This document shows, one piece after another, positions 1-7,336 of a stretch of DNA of 9,555 nt (the stretch's first letter is position 1; every line of letters starts with the position of its first letter). The stretch covers positions 1 to 9,555 of the forward strand of contig CAMXAS010000037.1 in the NCBI GenBank assembly GCA_947179195.1, read 5' to 3'. The notes beneath the pieces are model-generated. The model saw only the letters and a program-made list of their open reading frames with translations, was not told the origin of the DNA and ran no database searches. Both the position numbers and the translations under genes were made by a program. This DNA comes from an uncultured Bacteroidales bacterium (lineage in GTDB: Bacteria > Bacteroidota > Bacteroidia > Bacteroidales > P3).

Positions 1-6
1 AACACT

Positions 7-1548
7 ATGATTACAAAAACTTTCGGGGCGGCGTTGCAAGGCATCGACGCGCAAATCATCCGCATGGAAATCAGCATTGAAAGCGGCGTCAACTTCATGT
101 TGGTGGGGCTGCCGGACTCGGCGGTACGGGAGAGCCACTACCGCATTGAGTCAGCCTTGGAGCAAATCGGCTACCGGATTCCCGTGCGCAAAATCATCAT
201 CAACATGGCGCCGGCCGACCTCCGCAAAGAGGGCTCGGCCTACGACCTGCCGCTGGCCGTGGGCATCCTGTCGGCCTCGGAACAGGTGCGTTTCTCGAAA
301 GACCCGGCCCGATACATGATTATGGGCGAACTATCGTTGGACGGACGGCTGCAACCCCTGCGCGGCGTACTGCCGATGGCGCTGGCGGCCCAGCGGGAAG
401 GCTTCGACGGCTTTATCCTGCCGGCCGAGAACGCCGAAGAAGCCGCCATGGTGCAAGGGCTGAACGTTTACGGTTGCCGCGACCTAAACGCGGTGCTCCG
501 CTTCCTGAGCGGCGAAATAGACCTGCAACCGCAACCCTATACGGCGGACGACGCCCGCGCCGAGGCCGCGGACGAGAAGGACTTCGCCGACGTGCGGGGG
601 CAGGAAATGGCCAAGCGGGCGTTGGAAATCGCGGCGGCGGGCGGCCACAACGTGCTGCTCGTGGGGCCGCCGGGCTCCGGCAAAACGATGCTGGCCTGCC
701 GTATGCCGGGCATCCTGCCGCCGCTGTTGCCGGAAGAGGCCATCGAAACCACCAAAATCCACTCGGTGGCCGGGCAACTCGGCTCGGCCTCGGCCCTGCT
801 GCGGCAACGGCCTTTCCGCGCCCCGCACCACACCATCAGCCATACGGCCATGGTGGGCGGCGGCAGTTACCCGCTGCCGGGCGAAATATCGCTGGCGCAC
901 AACGGCGTGCTGTTCCTCGACGAGCTGCCCGAATTTCAGCGCGTCACGTTGGAGGTGTTACGGCAACCGCTGGAAGAACAACAAATCACCATCGCGCGCA
1001 CGAAACTGCGCGTGGCCTATCCGGCCGGCTTTACGCTCGTGTGCGCCATGAACCCCTGCCCCTGCGGTTACTACAACCACCCCGACCGCAAATGCACGTG
1101 CAAGCCGCATCAGGTGCAGAAATACTCGTCCAAGATTTCCGGGCCGCTGCTCGACCGCATCGACCTACAGGTGCAGGTTCAGCCCGTGCCCTACGCCGAT
1201 TTGACACGGCGGGCGACGGAACGACCCGCCGAGAGCAGCGCGCAGATACGCGCCCGCGTGGTGGCGGCGCGGGAACGGCAGAAACAACGGTTCAACGGCA
1301 TCCCGCCCTATACGAACGCGCAGATGCAAAGCCGCCAGATAGAGCGGTTCTGCCGCCTCGACGAAGCCGGAGAGGCCTTGCTCGAACGGGCGTCGCAGTC
1401 GTATCAGCTGTCGGCCCGCGCCTACCACCGCATCCTGAAGGTGGCGCGCACAATCGCCGACCTGGCCGGGGCGGACGCCATACAACCCGCCCACGTGGCC
1501 GAGGCCATCCACTACCGCTGTTTGGATAAAAACACTTGGGGCAACTAA
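7..1548 (+). CDS. yifB: YifB/ComM-family Mg-chelatase-like AAA+ ATPase
   Basis: This is a complete 513-residue protein, the usual length (about 500-515) for the YifB/ComM family. ComM members are hexameric AAA+ helicases that promote branch migration when transformed DNA is integrated; in non-transformable bacteria the role is unclear. The N-terminal ChlI-like, Lon-protease-like domain spans about residues 1-170 (VGLPDSAVRES near 33, NMAPADLRKEGSAYDLPLA near 66-84). The AAA+ core follows, with Walker A GPPGSGKT at 220-227, the family signature RPFRAPHHTISHTAMVGGG at 268-286 and Walker B VLFLDELPEF at 301-310. A cysteine cluster typical of the family lies at 349-365 (NPCPCGYYN...CTC). The C-terminal Mg-chelatase lid domain includes a DRIDLQV segment at 383-389 and the YHRILKVARTIADLAG helix near 473-488. 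The ATG at 7 gives the expected N-terminus (MITKTFGAAL). Only 6 bases of upstream sequence are present, so its promoter cannot be judged. It converges on recQ, 7 bp away, with no evident terminator hairpin. Confidence 0.96.
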   Translation: MITKTFGAALQGIDAQIIRMEISIESGVNFMLVGLPDSAVRESHYRIESALEQIGYRIPVRKIIINMAPADLRKEGSAYDLPLAVGILSASEQVRFSKDPARYMIMGELSLDGRLQPLRGVLPMALAAQREGFDGFILPAENAEEAAMVQGLNVYGCRDLNAVLRFLSGEIDLQPQPYTADDARAEAADEKDFADVRGQEMAKRALEIAAAGGHNVLLVGPPGSGKTMLACRMPGILPPLLPEEAIETTKIHSVAGQLGSASALLRQRPFRAPHHTISHTAMVGGGSYPLPGEISLAHNGVLFLDELPEFQRVTLEVLRQPLEEQQITIARTKLRVAYPAGFTLVCAMNPCPCGYYNHPDRKCTCKPHQVQKYSSKISGPLLDRIDLQVQVQPVPYADLTRRATERPAESSAQIRARVVAARERQKQRFNGIPPYTNAQMQSRQIERFCRLDEAGEALLERASQSYQLSARAYHRILKVARTIADLAGADAIQPAHVAEAIHYRCLDKNTWGN

Positions 1549-1555
1549 GAAAAGG

Positions 1556-3529
1556 CTAACGCTTAGGCTGCGGCTGGGGTTTCAGACGGAAATACCCCTC
1601 GCCGCAAGCGGGGTCGGGCACCAGGAAGCCCATCTCCAACAGGTATTGCCAAAACAGGCAGACGTCGTCTTCGTCCCATTCGGGGAAACGGTCGCAGAGT
1701 TCGCGCGCGTCCATCGCCTCGCGGCTCAACAGGGGCGCGGCCTGTCGGTACATCTTGGTATATACGGCATCGCTCAGGCCGCCGCGCTTGCGGCGCAGAC
1801 AGGCGTCGCAACGGCCACAGTCGGTATCGTTCTCCTCGCCGAAATAGGCCACGAGATAGCGGCTGCGGCAGAGCCGCCCCTCGGCCGCATAGTCGAGCAT
1901 GGCCTGCAACTTCTTCCAAGCCGTTTCCTTGCGCCGCTTATAGACGTCCGACGCCAGGAAATAGCGGCCCGGCTCCACGCGGGCGCGCAGGAACAGCACC
2001 GTGGGCGTTTTGGGCAACGGCTTGTAATCGAGACAGTCGCCGGCTTGCAGGGCCTGCAACTGCCGCACCACCTCCGCCTCGCTCAAATCCAGCTTGCGGG
2101 CCACCGTCTTCTCGGAAACGGCGCCGTAGTCGCTGAACAGACGGCCTCCGTAGAGCCGCAACAGGGCCCGGAGCACCGGCGACGTGGCGGGGTGGGCCAC
2201 CTCGTAGCGGTACAAGGTCTCGGGCTCGGCCGTGATATGCACGCGGGAGGCGGCTTTCAACGGGTCGGGAAACGCCACATAGCCCTCGCGTTCCAAAAAG
2301 CCCAACGCGCTGGCGGTTTCGGGCACGGGCAAGCGGTAGGCGGCCGCAAACTCCGTCAGCATGAACGGCTTTTCCACGCCCTCGCCCGAGCCGACGGGCA
2401 AGCCGGCATAGTTGCACAGGGCCTCATAGACCTGCCGGATGAACTTGACGGGCGGATAGGCGCGCGCGTAGCGGGCCTCGGCTTCGGCACGGTCGGAAGC
2501 ATGGTACAGCAGCAGGGCCGTGGCCGGCTTGCCGTCACGCCCACCCCGCCCCGCCTCTTGGAAATAGGCTTCGATGGTGTCGGGCAGGTCGAGATGCACC
2601 ACCAGGCGCACGTCCGGCTTGTCGATGCCCATACCGAACGCATTGGTGGCCACGATGACGCGGATTTTGTCGGCCATCCAGTCCTCCTGCCGCGCGTTGC
2701 GCACCTCAGCCGGCAACCCGGCGTGATAGGCCGCCGCCGACAGGCCGTTCTGACACAGCCATTCGGCCACTTCCACGGTCTTGCGCCGGTTGCGGACATA
2801 GACGATGCCGCAGCCGCCCACCTTGCGCAACGCGCGGTGCAAGCGCCCCAACTTGTCTTCCTCCTCGGCGGCGTAATACGTCAGGTTGGGCCGCACGAAA
2901 CTCTTGCGGAACACCTTGCGCGGCTTAATCTGAAGCTTGTCTTGGATATCCGTCACCACGTCGGGCGTGGCCGTGGCCGTCAACGCCAACAGCGGCGTGC
3001 GCGGCGCGTAGGCGCGCAATTCGGCGATTTGCAGGTAGGGCGGACGGAAATCATAACCCCATTGCGACACGCAATGCGCCTCATCCACGGCGATAAGCCC
3101 CACCTCCATCTGCTGGAAGGCCGCCAGGAAGCGGCGGTTTTGCAAGCGTTCCGCCGAAACGTACAGAAACTTGAGGTCGCCGCGCACGGCCCTGTCCAAA
3201 CAGAGTTCCTGTTCTTCGGGCGAAAGGCCCGTATATATTGCGGCGGCTTCGATGCCCTGCCGTTGCAGGTGCGCCACCTGGTCTTTCATCAACGCTATCA
3301 AGGGCGAAACCACGATGCAGACACCCTTTCGCGCCAAGCCCGGCACCTGGAAACAGACCGACTTGCCGCCACCCGTGGGCAACAGCGCCAACGCATCGCC
3401 GCCCGCACACACGTGCAGCACGATGTCTTCCTGCAACGGACGAAAGCTGTCGTAGCCCCAATACCGTTTGAGTATCGCCCGGACGGTGGCGCTGTCGATG
3501 CTTCCCGACGGCTTGGTTTCCTGCGTCAT
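1556..3529 (-). CDS. recQ: RecQ-family ATP-dependent DNA helicase with late zinc cluster
   Basis: This 657-residue superfamily 2 helicase is expected to unwind DNA 3'-5' in recombination and replication-fork repair. Visible motifs are the motif 0 region FRPLQ (29-33), Walker A PTGGGKS (51-57), motif Ia SPLIALMKDQV (75-85), the DEAH box with aromatic-rich loop DEAHCVSQWGYDFRP (149-163), motif III TATAT (184-188), motif V ATNAFGMGIDKPDVR (294-308) and motif VI QEAGRGGRDG (324-333). A C-x16-C-x2-C-x2-C zinc cluster sits at C554, C571, C574 and C577. In E. coli RecQ this cluster follows soon after motif VI; here about 220 residues intervene. They contain stretches that look like winged helices (about 388-420 and 470-502). 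A further winged-helix-like tail is at about 585-648, and no HRDC domain is evident. I believe this layout is a known Bacteroidota RecQ subfamily, from memory. The usual WGHDF histidine is Y159. The ATG at 3529 has an A-rich leader and a -7 box upstream. It is transcribed divergently from the membrane-protein gene at 3598. Confidence 0.95.
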   Translation of the reverse strand: MTQETKPSGSIDSATVRAILKRYWGYDSFRPLQEDIVLHVCAGGDALALLPTGGGKSVCFQVPGLARKGVCIVVSPLIALMKDQVAHLQRQGIEAAAIYTGLSPEEQELCLDRAVRGDLKFLYVSAERLQNRRFLAAFQQMEVGLIAVDEAHCVSQWGYDFRPPYLQIAELRAYAPRTPLLALTATATPDVVTDIQDKLQIKPRKVFRKSFVRPNLTYYAAEEEDKLGRLHRALRKVGGCGIVYVRNRRKTVEVAEWLCQNGLSAAAYHAGLPAEVRNARQEDWMADKIRVIVATNAFGMGIDKPDVRLVVHLDLPDTIEAYFQEAGRGGRDGKPATALLLYHASDRAEAEARYARAYPPVKFIRQVYEALCNYAGLPVGSGEGVEKPFMLTEFAAAYRLPVPETASALGFLEREGYVAFPDPLKAASRVHITAEPETLYRYEVAHPATSPVLRALLRLYGGRLFSDYGAVSEKTVARKLDLSEAEVVRQLQALQAGDCLDYKPLPKTPTVLFLRARVEPGRYFLASDVYKRRKETAWKKLQAMLDYAAEGRLCRSRYLVAYFGEENDTDCGRCDACLRRKRGGLSDAVYTKMYRQAAPLLSREAMDARELCDRFPEWDEDDVCLFWQYLLEMGFLVPDPACGEGYFRLKPQPQPKR

Positions 3530-3563
3530 GATTTTTTTGTAATTTCGCGTCGTTAACTGACTT

Positions 3564-3571
3564 CAAAGGTA
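3564..3571 (-). promoter_or_regulatory. Bacteroidota-type -7 promoter element for recQ
   Basis: The minus strand reads TACCTTTG, an exact match to TAnnTTTG, the -7 element of the Bacteroidota primary sigma factor. It lies 34 nt before the recQ ATG and is followed by an A-rich leader, which fits a short 5' UTR. A TTTG occurs upstream (3584-3587, minus), but only 12 nt away, closer than the roughly 20 nt expected for a -33 element, so only the -7 box is called. The divergent plus-strand gene shows no comparably good box in the same 68-bp gap. Confidence 0.6.
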
Positions 3572-3597
3572 GCATTTTTTGACCAAACCGCCGCGCC

Positions 3598-4536
3598 ATG
3601 CTGATTCGCCTCTGCAAAAACAATTCGGCCAAACAGGGCCTGTTCCTGTTCATCCTCTCGCTCTGCCTGTGGAGCAAGTTTTTCTTCGCCACCGGTTTCG
3701 GCGACTACCGCGTGTATCTGCTTTGGCTGCTCGTGCTCGTGGAATCGGGCTTCGTCACGTTTATCCTCAACCGGCATAAACTCTCCAAAAACAGCCTGTT
3801 CGTGGCCGTGGTCTATCTGCTGGGCCGCACGGTGTTCGGGTTTGCGACAGGCGCGGACGGCCTTTCCGACAGCCTTACGCTTTCGGCCATGACCTGCCTG
3901 CCGTTCCTGCTCCTGTGGGCCGCTTACTACTTCTTGCGGATGTACGAGGCCGAGTTCTCGCTGCCGGCCCTGCTCAACGGGGCCGTCCTGTGGTCGGTGG
4001 CGACGCTCGTCTGCCCGACAATCATATATACACTTCCCTGTATTTTCTTGATTCTGCTGGTGTATTCGGCCAACCGGGGCCGGGTATGGGGCGTGGCCAT
4101 CCTCGGCATGGCGTTGCCGTTCGCGCTCATGGGCATCCGCGACTTCCTGCGGGACACCGACTGGCTGACCGGCTGGTACACACAGGTGCCGGCTTTTCTG
4201 CCCGAAAGCCTGCCGCTCCCGCCCGACCGCCTGCAGTTCTACTTCGCGCTCGTCCTGCTGATAACGGCCTTTTTCGGTTGGGTCTATCTGAAACAGAACC
4301 CCATCGAAGGCGAGATTTTGGAACGTAAACGCGCGTCGGCCATCGCCGCCGCTTTCATCTACTTCGTCCTGTATTTCGGCCTGGTTACCGCCGACCCCGC
4401 CATCACGACGGTGCCGCTCCTGTTCTCCACGGCCTACCTCACGGGCGACTACTTCACCAGAAAAAAAGAGACCCTCCTTTCGGAAGGCCTCTTCTTGGTT
4501 TTGGTCGTCTTGGGGCTGTTGAGCGTATGGCTCTAA
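3598..4536 (+). CDS. Polytopic membrane protein, DUF6427-like, unknown function
   Basis: This 312-residue, strongly hydrophobic protein is predicted to lie in the inner membrane. I count about 8-10 likely membrane segments, near residues 13-31, 38-57, 66-82, 97-113, 122-140, 141-157, 163-180, 212-231, 247-263, 267-283 and 294-312; the closely spaced ones could be merged. There is no cleavable signal peptide, no soluble domain and no recognisable catalytic motif. A charged connection with acidic and basic residues (about 232-246, EGEILERKR) is probably cytoplasmic. Length, the N-terminus (MLIRLCKNNSAKQG) and overall pattern resemble the Bacteroidota family DUF6427, but that is recognition by memory and uncertain. 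No function should be inferred. The ATG at 3598 is the first in frame after the divergent recQ promoter region. The gene stands alone on its strand and ends 15 bp before the stop of the convergent CoA-transferase gene. Confidence 0.85.
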   Translation: MLIRLCKNNSAKQGLFLFILSLCLWSKFFFATGFGDYRVYLLWLLVLVESGFVTFILNRHKLSKNSLFVAVVYLLGRTVFGFATGADGLSDSLTLSAMTCLPFLLLWAAYYFLRMYEAEFSLPALLNGAVLWSVATLVCPTIIYTLPCIFLILLVYSANRGRVWGVAILGMALPFALMGIRDFLRDTDWLTGWYTQVPAFLPESLPLPPDRLQFYFALVLLITAFFGWVYLKQNPIEGEILERKRASAIAAAFIYFVLYFGLVTADPAITTVPLLFSTAYLTGDYFTRKKETLLSEGLFLVLVVLGLLSVWL

Positions 4537-4551
4537 GCCCCGGCTCCGACT

Positions 4552-5850
4552 CTATTTCACGAAATGGAAATGCGAACCGTAGCGTTCGAACGCCGCTTTG
4601 TCCAACTCCTCGCGGTGGTCGGGGTGCGCGATTGAAATCAACAGCCGCGCGCGTTCCTGCAACGTCTTGCCGTAGAGGTTAACGGCACCGTATTCGGTTA
4701 CGACCCAATGGATGTTGCTGCGCGTGGTTACGACGCCCGCGCCCAACGTCAGCGTGTTCGCGATTTTGCTCACGCCCTTGTTCGTCACGGAAGGCATGGC
4801 TACAATCGGCTTGCCGCCCTCGCTCATCGAAGCGCCGCGCATGAAGTCAATCTGACCGCCCACGCCCGAATAGAACTTGGTGCCGATGGAGTCGGCGCAG
4901 ACCTGACCCGTAAGGTCAATCTGCAGGGCCGAGTTGATGGCCGTCACCTTCGGGTTCTTGGCCACGATGCACGGGTCGTTCGTATAACCGACGTCCATCA
5001 TCAATACACCGGGGTTGTCGTCCACGAAATCATAGACATCCTTGCTGCCCATCAGGAACGTGGATACGATTTTGCCCCTGTCGATGCGCTTGTTCGCGCC
5101 GTTGATGACGCCCGTGCGCACGAGGCCCAACACGCCGTCGGCGAACATTTCGGTATGCACGCCCAGGTTCTTGTGGTTCGTCAGCTGCGACAGCACGGCG
5201 TTGGGGATGCTGCCGATACCCATCTGCAACGTGGCGCCGTCTTCAATCAAGGCCGCCACATTCTTGCCAATCTGCACCTCGATGTCGGAGGGTTCGGCGA
5301 AATGCGCCGTAATCAGCGGGGCGTCGTCTTCCACAAACACGTCGATCATCGAAATGGGAATCATCGCGTCGCCGAAAGCACGCGGCATCTGCGGGTTGAC
5401 CACGCCGATAACGGTGTCGGCGGTCTCTACGGCGGCCAACGTGGCGTCAACCGACGTACCCAACGAAACGTAGCCGTGCTTGTCGGGCGGCGTAATCTGC
5501 ACCATGGCCACCTGCGGACGGCAATAGCCCTCGCGGATCAGACGCTGGGTCTCGGACAGGAAGATGGGGATATAGTCGGCGTAGCCGGCCTGCGTGTCCT
5601 TGCGCACGTTGGCGCCCACGAAGAACGACTCCAGCTGGAAGATGCCCTCGAATTCGGGCGCGCTGTAAGGCGCTTCGCCTTCCGTATGCAAATGCTGGAT
5701 TTTGATATCCTTGATTTCCTTACGACGGCCCCGTTCGCACAACGCCTTAATCAGACCTTGCGGCGCGCAGGCCACCGAATGGATGTGAATGCGGTCGCCG
5801 CTCTTCACAACCTTAACCGCCTCTTCGGCGGAAACTGCCTTGTACATCAT
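4552..5850 (-). CDS. Acetyl-CoA hydrolase/transferase family protein (4-hydroxybutyrate CoA-transferase-like)
   Basis: This 432-residue protein has the length of the Cat1/Cat2/AbfT group of family I CoA-transferases. These move CoA between acyl-CoAs (butyryl-, 4-hydroxybutyryl-, succinyl-CoA) and acetate in fermentation, through a glutamyl-CoA intermediate. The N-terminal half has the GDRIHIHSVACAPQ segment (18-31) and a PPDKHGYVSLGTSVD loop (121-135). The C-terminal half has GIGSIPNAVL (211-220), then GVHTEMFADG (230-239) with the probable nucleophile E234. A GVGGQIDFMRGA motif (329-340) follows, a glycine-rich CoA or oxyanion-site signature, and then TEYGAVNLYGKT (385-396). No signal peptide is seen, so it is cytoplasmic. 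The closest remembered relatives are 4-hydroxybutyrate and butyrate:acetate CoA-transferases of Porphyromonas-like bacteria, but substrate cannot be read from sequence. The start could be either of two adjacent ATGs (5850 or 5847). A -7 box lies 29 nt upstream, so it can be transcribed separately from the peptidase gene. Confidence 0.92.
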   Translation of the reverse strand: MMYKAVSAEEAVKVVKSGDRIHIHSVACAPQGLIKALCERGRRKEIKDIKIQHLHTEGEAPYSAPEFEGIFQLESFFVGANVRKDTQAGYADYIPIFLSETQRLIREGYCRPQVAMVQITPPDKHGYVSLGTSVDATLAAVETADTVIGVVNPQMPRAFGDAMIPISMIDVFVEDDAPLITAHFAEPSDIEVQIGKNVAALIEDGATLQMGIGSIPNAVLSQLTNHKNLGVHTEMFADGVLGLVRTGVINGANKRIDRGKIVSTFLMGSKDVYDFVDDNPGVLMMDVGYTNDPCIVAKNPKVTAINSALQIDLTGQVCADSIGTKFYSGVGGQIDFMRGASMSEGGKPIVAMPSVTNKGVSKIANTLTLGAGVVTTRSNIHWVVTEYGAVNLYGKTLQERARLLISIAHPDHREELDKAAFERYGSHFHFVK

Positions 5851-5879
5851 ATTATGATCGTTTTTGTATTTTCCAATCG

Positions 5880-5887
5880 CAAAGATA
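5880..5887 (-). promoter_or_regulatory. Bacteroidota-type -7 promoter element for the CoA-transferase gene
   Basis: The minus strand reads TATCTTTG, an exact TAnnTTTG match, 29 nt before the CoA-transferase ATG and inside the 43-bp gap after the peptidase stop. The leader behind it is A-rich (GGAAAATACAAAAACG), as at recQ. No TTTG is found at the -33 spacing. No terminator hairpin is visible between the peptidase stop and this box, so read-through from upstream is also possible. Confidence 0.6.
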
Positions 5888-5893
5888 CGGATT

Positions 5894-7336
5894 TTAGAAC
5901 ATATAATCCCATACGGGCAAGGCCACGGGGGTGGTCTTCAAGGCTTTCAACGCCTTGTTGTCCAAATATTTCTTATTGATGACGAACCGGAACATATATT
6001 CGTTGAACCAGCCGTCGGTAAACGTCAGGTAGCCGTTGTGCCCCGCGTTGGCGCCCCAGCTGTTCTCGAACTCCCACTTGACGGGGTTGTCCTTGCCGTC
6101 GGTATCGCAGCCTATCAGCAGCATGGCGTGCGCCGAACCGCTCTGACGGCTCAGGATGCGGTCTTTCTTATCCATGCCGAAATCCACGCCGAACAGACTG
6201 TTGTAATCGTAGAGCATCGTGTCGAGAATGCCGGCGTCCGACTGGAACTGCTTGCCCACGTCGCTGGACGTATATAAGGGTTCGTTGGCCTTAATCGAAG
6301 CCAGGGCCGCCTTCTTGATGTCTTCCAGCGGCAGGTTCAGATAAACCCAGTTCAAGCCCTCGTAGGTGTTGCGGTAGTTGGCGATGTCATAGACCTGATA
6401 GTAGGGCCGCGTGGGGTCGTGCATAATCATGACGTAATGGTCGGGCGTAAAGTCGGCCGGCACCACTTCCTCGTAGAAACGCATCGGCGTATAGTTCTCC
6501 AAAGCCTTGATGTCGCCGTCCTTCGTCTTGTAACGCCACGTGAACTGTACGGGCGGCTCGCCGAGGCAGAGGCTCAGGATGCGGTAAACGTCTTTCAGCG
6601 TCGCCATCTTGATGTTGCGGAGCACGGCTTCGGTGGGCGCGGCATCCAGCTGGTCGGCGGCGGCCTGCGCCGCGGCTTTGCGGATTTCCATGCCGCCCTT
6701 GCGCAAGCGCTCGTTTACGAGCGACACCATCTGCGAGGTGGCGTTGGCGTGTTCGGTTTCGGGCATGACCTCAGCCGGCACGAGGCCGTATTTGGAGGCC
6801 ACGTTATAGTAGAGGTTCCACACCCCGCCGTCGTTCACGGGATTCTGGAAGAAGGTCACCACTTCGCGGTCGTCCTGGTCGCGGTCGGCCGTGCGTATCA
6901 TATTTTCCATAAACAGGTTCGACTTCTCCAATATATCGTAGAAATAGAGGTAGTTGTGCGAGAAATCGAACGCATCGAGGTTGTATTTCTTCATGACCGA
7001 CGGACGCAAGGTGTTCAAGGACGTGAACATCCAGCAACGGCCCGAACGCTTTTGGTCGGTGATGCCCTTGACATCGACGCGGTATTTGAAGAAATGGTCG
7101 ATTTTGCCTTGACGTTCGCGGTTGAGCGCGTTGGCCTTGATGTTGGCGTCGCCCGTCAACACGTTCTGAATGGCGCGCGTGGAGGCGTCTTTGTCGAAGC
7201 TCTGACGCAGCGTCTGCAATTCCGTTTCGCCCAAGGCCTGCGCCTGTAGGGCCGGTTGAACCGCCGCGCCCGCACCGAGGCACAGCAAGCCGGCGAGAAG
7301 CCGCACGGCCGATTGTCGTAAATTCATCTTTTTCAT
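5894..7336 (-). CDS. Exported C1-family cysteine aminopeptidase (PepC/bleomycin-hydrolase type)
   Basis: This 480-residue papain-fold peptidase belongs to the C1B group (PepC, bleomycin hydrolase), which removes N-terminal amino acids from peptides and in characterised members forms a hexamer. The catalytic set is complete: oxyanion Q95 and nucleophile C101 in DQKRSGRCWMFTSLN (94-108), H403 in SAHAMLLIG (401-409) and N425 in ENSWG (424-428). FSHNYLYFYDILEKSN (125-140) and NDGGVW (168-173) are also characteristic. Unlike classical cytosolic PepC, it has a signal peptide: basic n-region MKKMNLRQSAVR, hydrophobic stretch about 13-26 and a likely AQA cleavage site after residue 34, so it probably acts in the periplasm. 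The C-terminus is LPVWDYMF; in this group the C-terminal tail reaches the active site and enforces aminopeptidase specificity. The start ATG at 7336 overlaps the upstream stop in ATGA. An alternative ATG three codons in (7327) would keep the signal peptide. Confidence 0.94.
   Translation of the reverse strand: MKKMNLRQSAVRLLAGLLCLGAGAAVQPALQAQALGETELQTLRQSFDKDASTRAIQNVLTGDANIKANALNRERQGKIDHFFKYRVDVKGITDQKRSGRCWMFTSLNTLRPSVMKKYNLDAFDFSHNYLYFYDILEKSNLFMENMIRTADRDQDDREVVTFFQNPVNDGGVWNLYYNVASKYGLVPAEVMPETEHANATSQMVSLVNERLRKGGMEIRKAAAQAAADQLDAAPTEAVLRNIKMATLKDVYRILSLCLGEPPVQFTWRYKTKDGDIKALENYTPMRFYEEVVPADFTPDHYVMIMHDPTRPYYQVYDIANYRNTYEGLNWVYLNLPLEDIKKAALASIKANEPLYTSSDVGKQFQSDAGILDTMLYDYNSLFGVDFGMDKKDRILSRQSGSAHAMLLIGCDTDGKDNPVKWEFENSWGANAGHNGYLTFTDGWFNEYMFRFVINKKYLDNKALKALKTTPVALPVWDYMF
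7333..7336 (-). other. ATGA stop/start overlap linking the hydE fusion to the peptidase
   Basis: On the minus strand the four bases read ATGA. The ATG (7336-7334) starts the peptidase and the TGA (7335-7333) ends the Gmk-NadD-HydE frame. A 4-nt overlap of this kind usually means a shared transcript and translational coupling, so the peptidase probably depends on translation of the upstream fusion. The peptidase could instead start at the ATG at 7327, which would leave a short gap rather than an overlap. Confidence 0.75.

Noticed and set aside
474..1529. A 351-codon plus-strand frame inside yifB
   Set aside because: It is an Arg/Gly/Ala/Pro-rich +1 frame of yifB, caused by high GC at third codon positions.
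1549..1555. Terminator between the convergent yifB and recQ genes
   Set aside because: The gap is only 7 bp and I found no stem with a T-run on either strand. The 15-bp gap at 4537-4551 likewise shows none.
1646..3556. A 636-codon open frame on the plus strand opposite recQ
   Set aside because: It is antisense to a protein with every RecQ motif. Its translation is rich in His, Arg, Gly and Gln with no recognisable domain, as expected for a mirror frame of GC-rich coding DNA.
4708..5979. A 423-codon open frame on the plus strand opposite the CoA-transferase
   Set aside because: It is the antisense shadow of a well-supported gene, with His/Arg/Val-rich translation and no known motif.
6419..7249. 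A 276-codon plus-strand frame opposite the peptidase
   Set aside because: It is antisense to the peptidase, whose catalytic residues are all intact, and its own product has no recognisable features.
7275..7290. Lipoprotein signal in the peptidase N-terminus (Cys19 in GLLCLG)
   Set aside because: The residue before the cysteine is leucine, not the Gly/Ala/Ser a lipobox needs, and a better AQA signal-peptidase I site follows.
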